NCBI GenBank assembly: GCA_046329495.1
Contig: JAXLUO010000002.1
Coordinates: forward strand, 429,689 to 493,688
Length of the DNA: 64,000 nucleotides
Direction: 5' to 3'
Origin: Bog-950 sp046329495
Lineage (GTDB): Bacteria > Bacteroidota > Bacteroidia > Chitinophagales > LD1
Part shown: piece after piece, positions 58,382 to 64,000 of the stretch
Numbering within the stretch: position 1 is the stretch's first letter
How the letters are laid out: the number at the start of each line of letters is the position of its first letter
Position numbers and translations under genes: made by a program
Notes under the pieces: generated by a model
What the model was told of the DNA's origin: nothing
What the model saw: only the letters and a program-made list of their open reading frames with translations
The model's database searches: none

Positions 58382-59617
58382 ATGCGTTACATACTGCCCA
58401 TTTTACTCTGGTATTTAGTACCAATGGCGGCCTGCTGCCATACGGTTGAAGTATGCAAACAATGTAATATAAACACCCTACAGGCAGGAATAACTGCAGC
58501 GCAGCCCGGCGATACCATTTTACTTAAACCGGGTAACTACGCCAGCGTAAACACACAAGTAAACAAGCCCCTCACTATAATAGGAATAAACTATCCGGTA
58601 CTGGATGGAGAGGAAAAAGACGAAGTACTGGTAATAACTGCAAACCGGGTAACACTGCAGGGTTTGGATGTAAGAAACAGCAAACGCGGCAGCATGAAGG
58701 ATTATGCAGGCATCCGCATTTATAAGTCAACAGATATACGCATTGATAATTGTAGACTAACCAATACCTTTTTTGGTATTTACCTGAGCGATAGCCGCCG
58801 TATTTCAGTTAGCAATGTGCACAGTAAAGGAGCCAACTATGGAATGAGCGATACAGGCAATGGCATACATCTGTGGAAGTGCGATAGTGTGCTGATTGAA
58901 AATAATTACCTGGAAGGTCATCGTGACGGCATTTACCTCGAATTCGCTAAAAACAGTTTCATCAAGAATAACCTGGCCGAAAAAAACTTCCGCTACGGTC
59001 TGCACTTCATGTTCTCCGATAGCGACACCTATACACACAATACATTCCGGTTAAACGGAACAGGTGTTGCCGTAATGTATAGCAAGGGCATGCACATGTT
59101 TTACAACCATTTTGAAAACAACTGGGGCGATGCAAGCTATGGCTTGCTCTTGAAGGATATGAGCGGAGGCATAATAACCAACAACACGTTTGCCAACAAC
59201 ACCATCGGTATAACTATGGAAGGCAGCAATCACATGCGGATGGAAAAGAATGACTTTCTGAATAACGGTTACGGGCTGAAAGTGATGGCTAATTGCATTG
59301 AAGACACTTTCCGCTACAATAATTTTTCAGGCAACACTTTTGATGCAGCCACCAACGGCGAACTACAACAGAATATTTTCTCGGCTAACTACTGGGATAA
59401 GTATGAAGGGTATGACTTAAACCGGGATGGTTATGGCGACATCCCTTTCAATCCTGTTAGTTTATACTCGGTAATGGTAGAGCAGATGCCTTATGCCGTA
59501 ATGCTGATGCGTAGTTTTACTGTAGACCTTATAAACAGGGCCGAGAAAAACATGCCGGGCATAGTGCCCTCTACCTTTGTAGATAATTTACCGGTTATGA
59601 AAATGATAAAGCGATGA
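58382..59617 (+). CDS. nosD: NosD periplasmic copper-maturation protein
   Basis: A 411-aa periplasmic protein with a signal peptide (MRYILPILLWYLVPMAACCHT). The body is a right-handed beta-helix of CASH/NosD repeats with recurring N/G-turns (NRVTLQGLDVRNS, NSFIKNNLAEKNF, NTFANNTIGITMEGSNHM). It is needed with NosF and NosY for CuZ assembly. It overlaps nosF by 4 bp. Confidence 0.95.
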   Translation: MRYILPILLWYLVPMAACCHTVEVCKQCNINTLQAGITAAQPGDTILLKPGNYASVNTQVNKPLTIIGINYPVLDGEEKDEVLVITANRVTLQGLDVRNSKRGSMKDYAGIRIYKSTDIRIDNCRLTNTFFGIYLSDSRRISVSNVHSKGANYGMSDTGNGIHLWKCDSVLIENNYLEGHRDGIYLEFAKNSFIKNNLAEKNFRYGLHFMFSDSDTYTHNTFRLNGTGVAVMYSKGMHMFYNHFENNWGDASYGLLLKDMSGGIITNNTFANNTIGITMEGSNHMRMEKNDFLNNGYGLKVMANCIEDTFRYNNFSGNTFDAATNGELQQNIFSANYWDKYEGYDLNRDGYGDIPFNPVSLYSVMVEQMPYAVMLMRSFTVDLINRAEKNMPGIVPSTFVDNLPVMKMIKR

Positions 59618-60333
59618 TTGAGATAAAAAACCTGGAAAAGAGTTTTGGAAAACTACAAGTGCTGAAAGGTGTAAGCGCCGGTTTTGGTACCGGGCAGGTC
59701 ATCAGCATAATTGGGCCTAACGGTTCGGGTAAAACCACGCTTATTAAAAGCATACTGGGTATGGTGGTGGCGGATAAGGGCAGCATTGAGTTTGATGGAA
59801 AATCCATTGCCAACGATTTCAGCTATCGTAACCATATAGGCTATATGCCGCAAATTGGCCGCTACCCCGAAAACATGCAGATAGGACAACTGATAAGCAT
59901 GATGAAGGATCTGCGGAAAACCACCGAAAAATTTGATGAAGAATTGAGCAGGGAGTTTGCCTTACAGGGTATGTATAACAAAGCTATGCGCACACTTTCG
60001 GGCGGCACTACGCAAAAGGTTAGTGCCTCGCTGGCATTTTTGTTTAACCCTAAAGTGCTGATACTGGATGAGCCAACGGCAGGGTTAGATCCTTTAGCCG
60101 CAGAAATATTAAAAGCAAAAATTTTGAAGGCAAAGGCCGAAGGGAAATTGATAATAATAACCTCGCATATAATGAGTGAAGTGGAGGAATTAGCGGACAG
60201 CCTTATGTATTTATTTGAAGGCCGCATTCAATTTTTTAAAACCATTGCACAACTAAAGGATGAAACCGGCGAAGAGCGCCTGGGTAAAGCTGTTGCAAAA
60301 ATTATGAAGGCTACCAATGCCGCACAATCCTAA
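59614..60333 (+). CDS. nosF: NosF ABC-transporter ATPase
   Basis: A 239-aa ABC ATPase: Walker A GPNGSGKTT (residues about 34-42), Q-loop in YMPQIGRYPENM, signature LSGGTTQKV, Walker B LILDEPTAGLDP and the H-loop ITSHIMSE. It powers the NosDFY complex that supplies sulfur or copper-cluster material for CuZ. It overlaps nosD by 4 bp and is 9 bp from nosY. Confidence 0.96.
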   Translation: MIEIKNLEKSFGKLQVLKGVSAGFGTGQVISIIGPNGSGKTTLIKSILGMVVADKGSIEFDGKSIANDFSYRNHIGYMPQIGRYPENMQIGQLISMMKDLRKTTEKFDEELSREFALQGMYNKAMRTLSGGTTQKVSASLAFLFNPKVLILDEPTAGLDPLAAEILKAKILKAKAEGKLIIITSHIMSEVEELADSLMYLFEGRIQFFKTIAQLKDETGEERLGKAVAKIMKATNAAQS

Positions 60334-60342
60334 AACCAAGCC

Positions 60343-61110
60343 ATGTTTAAGATTTGCAAATACGTTATTTACGACATTCTGCGCAGCAAGGTGCTCATAG
60401 CCTATATGCTTTTTTTGCTGGCTATTTCCTGCAGTTTGTTTGCCCTGGGCAACGACACCGCTAAAAGCGTGGTGAGCCTTATGAGTGTTGCGCTTATAAT
60501 AGTACCACTAATAAGCATTGTATTTTCTACCACCTACTTTTATAATTCCTACGAGTTTATCGAATTGCTGGTAGCACAACCTATTAGCCGGCGATCGTTG
60601 TTATTAGGCGAGTATGCCGGTGTAGCCATTTCGCTGGCAAGTGTTTTTTTGGCGGGTGTTGGTATACCGGTAGCTATTTATGCAGCGGATGCAACAGGCT
60701 TTGTTTTAGTTGGTGCCGGACTTGGCTTAACGCTCACCTTTGTTTCGCTTGCTTTTTTAGCCTCAGTTGCTACGCGCGATAAAGCAAGGGGTATCGGATT
60801 ATCGCTGCTTTTATGGTTCTATTTCTCTATCCTTTACGATGCCATTATTCTAATCATCCTCTTCTCGTTTAACGACTATCCGTTAGATAAAGCCGTAATA
60901 GCCTTAGCCAGCCTAAACCCAATTGACTTGAGCCGCATTATGATACTAATGAAGATGGATATAGCTGCACTTATGGGCTTTACCGGCGCTGTTTATAAGC
61001 AATTCTTTGGCAGCAGTTTTGGACTGGCCTATGTAACAGGCCTTATGGCTATCTGGATCATCGTTCCGCTACTTTTGGCAGTTCGCATCTTCCGTAAAAA
61101 GAATATATAG
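60343..61110 (+). CDS. nosY: NosY ABC-transporter permease
   Basis: A 255-aa membrane protein with six hydrophobic segments, the ABC-2-type permease that pairs with NosF. The segment PISRRSLLLGEYAGVAISL is the cytoplasmic coupling region and LASLNPIDLSRIMILM lies in the periplasmic/helical part. It is the last gene of the operon; its stop is 1 bp before the convergent T9SS gene. NosR, NosX and NosB-type genes are not in the window, as is common for clade II clusters. Confidence 0.93.
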   Translation: MFKICKYVIYDILRSKVLIAYMLFLLAISCSLFALGNDTAKSVVSLMSVALIIVPLISIVFSTTYFYNSYEFIELLVAQPISRRSLLLGEYAGVAISLASVFLAGVGIPVAIYAADATGFVLVGAGLGLTLTFVSLAFLASVATRDKARGIGLSLLLWFYFSILYDAIILIILFSFNDYPLDKAVIALASLNPIDLSRIMILMKMDIAALMGFTGAVYKQFFGSSFGLAYVTGLMAIWIIVPLLLAVRIFRKKNI

Positions 61111-61111
61111 G

Positions 61112-62893
61112 CTACTTAACCAGCAGCACCATACCTTTGCGTTCCACCTTTACGCCATCCTCGGCATAAAATTGAATAAGGTAGCCATAACCGCCGGCCT
61201 GTGCATCCTTACCATGGTCGCTGCCATCCCAGCCAAGCATAGGGTCGTTACTTTCAAACACTTTACCACCGTAGCGATTAAATATCTGCATCAGGTAACC
61301 GGTAGGGTTTCCGTAGATGATGGTAGGCTTAAACACGTTGTTTACACCATTTGGAGCAAAAGCGTTTGGTATGTAAATAATTGGGCGGTGAATTATACAT
61401 ACTTCGTTGGAACGGCTCGTAAGTGTATCATGATATCCGTTAGGCAAGTTCAAATCATACTCGGCTTCTACATAGTAGCAAAACACGCCCTTTTCAGCAA
61501 CAAATTGCTGTAGCGAGTCGGAATATGCGATGGTGCCAGGTTGGAAAGTTTTGATTAGCTGATAGCCGTTTCCGTAATTGCGGTATAGCTTCTGATGTAA
61601 CACGGTAGCATATTGCAGTTCAAAATCATTCCAATCAAGGTGAGCTACATAATAATCGTACAATTCGCCTTTTAAACTTATGGTTTTTACGTACGGTGTA
61701 GTGTACTCCGTTTGGCAACTATCATACGCTACCACCTGATAATAATAGGGATTGCTACCCGGCGATACGTTTACGGAATCGATATAAGTATCGTATAAGT
61801 TAAGCGGAACAGGCACACTCCACTGGTCAATATGGTCGTAAACCGTGCCATTACCGCTACGATCCATTTTGTAAAAGATAAGTTCCGAGGCGGGGTCAAT
61901 GGTCCAGGTTACAGAAATATGATTGTCTACATCTACGGTAGCATTAGTGATGTATAAAAACGCCGGCGCGTGAATAATGGAGGCCCGCTGGCATACCATA
62001 TTGCTATTAGATACAATGTTGCTATCGGCTGCACTACGTGCCCGTATTACAATACAAAGCGAATCGCCATCGTTAAATCCGCTATAGCCGTAACTTTGGC
62101 TATTGCTGTCAAGAGATGTTACCAAAGTAAAAGGACCTGCATTGGCACTTACCCACACCTGGTAATCGAGGACGCCCTGGGGCCAGTTGATGTAGCGGTT
62201 CCAGTTTAAGTTAACCTGGTTTTGACAGGCTGTTGTTGCCGCCTGCAGGTAAAGGGTATTATGCGGATTGGGGTTAAACGCGCTAAACTGCCAACAGCTA
62301 TCCAATGCCGCTACAGTATAGGTTAAAAATTGCGAGTTGGGGTCAGCATTCACATCGGTATACGTGTTAACGTTATAACCGTAGATGGTATCGATAGGCT
62401 TGGCATTCCCGTTACTTAAATAATAATATACTACATACGCATAGGTTTGGGGCGAGGTACTGGGCTGCCAGTTTAATACAGCCTGACCGTTTACTACATC
62501 GGCATTTATTATAACAGGTGTTTCGGGCCGCAGGTTATTAACAGTATCGGATTGCAGCACTGTTGCACCGGGGCAGTTGTAACTGCTTTCCATATAAAAA
62601 TACCACGTGTTACTGATAGATATGGCATTAGTGTAAACGTACGATGTTTGCGATTGGTTGGTGATGGCAATAGGGTTATAAGGGCCGTTAATACCATTGC
62701 TGCTGGCGTAGATAGTGTATTGCACAAATGCTCCGCACGGGTTAACCGGCGGATTAGTCCAATAGAGCGTAATATCGCCACTGGCATTAGTGGTTATTAC
62801 GCATTGCAAATCGGGCGCTTGTATTACCTGTGCCCGGCTATCCAGGAAAAAGGCAAAAGCGCTAAAAAGTAGGGCGAATAGTTTTGTCTTCAT
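61112..62893 (-). CDS. T9SS type B (gliding-motility-associated C-terminal) secreted protein
   Basis: A 593-aa surface protein from the ATG at 62893, with signal MKTKLFALLFSAFAFFLDSRA; longer in-frame starts add a non-signal extension. Residues about 25-490 are fibronectin-type-III-like beta domains (repeated phrases such as ITLYWTNPPVNPCG, SITWTIDPASELIFYKMD and PYYYQVVAYDSC). The last 90 residues are the CHU_C tail (NAFAPNGVNNVFKP, IFNRYGGKVFES, GWDGSDHGKDAQAGGYGY), which routes the protein through type IX secretion. Ligand unknown. Confidence 0.9.
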   Translation of the reverse strand: MKTKLFALLFSAFAFFLDSRAQVIQAPDLQCVITTNASGDITLYWTNPPVNPCGAFVQYTIYASSNGINGPYNPIAITNQSQTSYVYTNAISISNTWYFYMESSYNCPGATVLQSDTVNNLRPETPVIINADVVNGQAVLNWQPSTSPQTYAYVVYYYLSNGNAKPIDTIYGYNVNTYTDVNADPNSQFLTYTVAALDSCWQFSAFNPNPHNTLYLQAATTACQNQVNLNWNRYINWPQGVLDYQVWVSANAGPFTLVTSLDSNSQSYGYSGFNDGDSLCIVIRARSAADSNIVSNSNMVCQRASIIHAPAFLYITNATVDVDNHISVTWTIDPASELIFYKMDRSGNGTVYDHIDQWSVPVPLNLYDTYIDSVNVSPGSNPYYYQVVAYDSCQTEYTTPYVKTISLKGELYDYYVAHLDWNDFELQYATVLHQKLYRNYGNGYQLIKTFQPGTIAYSDSLQQFVAEKGVFCYYVEAEYDLNLPNGYHDTLTSRSNEVCIIHRPIIYIPNAFAPNGVNNVFKPTIIYGNPTGYLMQIFNRYGGKVFESNDPMLGWDGSDHGKDAQAGGYGYLIQFYAEDGVKVERKGMVLLVK

Positions 62894-63087
62894 CAAAAAC
62901 GGCTGCAAAGTAAATGATTCGCAGATAAAACGAGAGGTTGCACCAAAAAGTGTTGGAACGTAATATTTGCCTAAAAAACGTATGCATTTGTTGTTAATCG
63001 GGCGTTTTGCAGTAAAAACCACGAGTTATCCACCCCGGGGTAACGGTTGGGCTAAATTCTTTAATCTCGTATTACCAAACCATTTAC

Positions 63088-64000
63088 ATGAATAGCGACA
63101 CAGTTCTTGTTACGGGCGCAGGCGGTCAAATAGGTACCGAGTTGGTTTTGGCGCTTCGTAAACTATATAAAAATGTAATAGCCAGTGATTTGAAGGACCC
63201 TTCGGAGGTGCTGAAGCAGGGTGGAGAATTTGTTAGGTTGGATGTGCTTTCCAAAAACAGTTTAACCGAGGTGGTGCAACGATTCAAAGTGAACCAGATT
63301 TATCACCTGGCAGCTATTCTTTCAGCTACCGGCGAAAAGAACCCGGAACTTGCTTGGAGGATCAACATGAAGGGGTTACGCAACATCCTCGACGTTAGTG
63401 TTGAGAATGGTATAAAAAAGGTCTTCTTCCCAAGTACCATTGCTGTTTTTGGTCCAACCACCCCCAAAGTTAATACACCCCAGTACACCGTAATGGAGCC
63501 CAACACCATTTATGGCATTAGTAAGCAAGCCGGCGAACGTTGGTGCGATTGGTATTTTCAGAAACGCGGGCTGGATGTACGAAGCATACGCTATCCCGGA
63601 TTAATTAGCTATAAGACCAAGGCAGGCGGTGGCACTACCGATTATGCCGTAGATATATTTTTTGAAGCAGTAGAACACCAAACCTACAAGTGCTTTTTGA
63701 AGGAGGATACCACCTTACCCATGATGTATATGCCCGACGCCATCAGGGGCACTATTGAATTAATGGAAGCACCGGCCGAAAAGATTAGCGTGCGCAGCGG
63801 TTACAACTTTGCGGGATTCAGTTTTTCGCCTGCCGAACTTGCGGCGGAAATTAAGAAGACGATCCCCGATTTCGCTATAAGCTACGAACCCGACTTTAGG
63901 CAAGCTATTGCAGAAAGCTGGCCGCAAAGCATTGATGATAGTGTTGCACGGAAGGACTGGGGCTGGAAACCCGAATATGACCTTGAAAGAATGGCCCAAG
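63088..64000 (+). CDS. SDR-type L-threonine 3-dehydrogenase (3' end cut)
   Basis: A 304-residue start of an extended SDR. The Rossmann loop is VLVTGAGGQIGTEL, the catalytic tyrosine and lysine are in YGISKQAGE, and the substrate segment includes FPSTIAVFGPTTP and TLPMMYMPDA. The MMYMPDAIRGTIELME phrase is typical of the SDR threonine dehydrogenases found in Bacteroidota, distinct from the zinc medium-chain enzyme. It oxidises L-threonine to 2-amino-3-ketobutyrate. The reading frame continues past the window end, so the last residues are missing. Confidence 0.85.
   Translation, partial: MNSDTVLVTGAGGQIGTELVLALRKLYKNVIASDLKDPSEVLKQGGEFVRLDVLSKNSLTEVVQRFKVNQIYHLAAILSATGEKNPELAWRINMKGLRNILDVSVENGIKKVFFPSTIAVFGPTTPKVNTPQYTVMEPNTIYGISKQAGERWCDWYFQKRGLDVRSIRYPGLISYKTKAGGGTTDYAVDIFFEAVEHQTYKCFLKEDTTLPMMYMPDAIRGTIELMEAPAEKISVRSGYNFAGFSFSPAELAAEIKKTIPDFAISYEPDFRQAIAESWPQSIDDSVARKDWGWKPEYDLERMAQ

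Noticed and set aside
54749..61110. nos cluster as incomplete because nosR and nosX are missing
   Set aside because: Clade II clusters commonly lack them, and the NosZ, L, D, F, Y set is intact.
1..64000. tRNA genes
   Set aside because: No D-loop and TpsiC-loop pairs (GTTCGA-type motifs outside genes) were found on either strand.

Overview
The window looks like chromosome of a Bacteroidota bacterium, probably a Chitinophagales/Sphingobacteriales-type lineage rather than Bacteroides. The signs are the family content: type IX secretion parts and cargo (a PorT-like barrel, a type A and a gliding-motility type B sorting tail), DUF4199, DUF4476, DUF4139, DUF5723, WbqC and CvfB proteins, ATP-type PEP carboxykinase, SDR-type threonine dehydrogenase and clade II NosZ. 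Promoters of the form TTTG-N18-TAnnTTTG are visible, and most genes lack Shine-Dalgarno sequences. Genes are dense, on both strands, with short gaps and many 1-8 bp overlaps. No tRNA, rRNA or CRISPR array was seen.

Layout. 1-4 kb: cca, miaA, a small unknown and an MFS transporter, in one + strand operon. 4-6 kb: an orphan PAS sensor kinase. 5.8-17.3 kb: a surface-glycan cluster with all four steps of GDP-D-glycero-alpha-D-manno-heptose synthesis (GmhA, HddA, GmhB, HddC), a split transketolase that could supply sedoheptulose 7-phosphate, two methyltransferases, an epimerase-glycosyltransferase fusion, and GT4 and GT2 enzymes. 17.3-21.6 kb: DUF4199, a dihydroorotase-like protein lacking metal ligands, thrS and rpmE2. 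21.6-26.7 kb: the accessory part of the window. It holds a promoter region with four GGGTTACA copies, an AT-rich island with a RusA-like/PD-(D/E)XK nuclease pair and a TIR-domain operon, then small genes and a repeat-rich 620-bp gap. 26.7-49.4 kb: envelope, T9SS and housekeeping genes (engB, ubiE, porT, dnaG, a nucleoside transporter, pckA, pepP, pssA, purS, rsmI). 49.4-53.2 kb: a fasciclin lipoprotein and nadA-nadB. 53.3-61.1 kb: a nitrogen-oxide block with ric, an Rrf2 regulator and the operon cytochrome c-nosZ-membrane protein-nosL-nosD-nosF-nosY. 61.1-64 kb: a T9SS type B protein and a threonine dehydrogenase cut by the window end.

The best candidate for an undescribed system is 22.4-24.8 kb. 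Two adjacent minus-strand units, RusA-like resolvase plus PD-(D/E)XK nuclease and a 70-aa protein plus TIR effector, are AT-rich. Each is followed just after its last stop codon by a similar motif next to palindromic DNA. This suggests cassette-like defence genes. The role is inferred from domain type and context, not shown. In the nos region, the grouping of Ric, an Rrf2 regulator with three cysteines, an FNR-like box and the nos genes suggests coordinated N2O respiration and nitrosative-stress repair.
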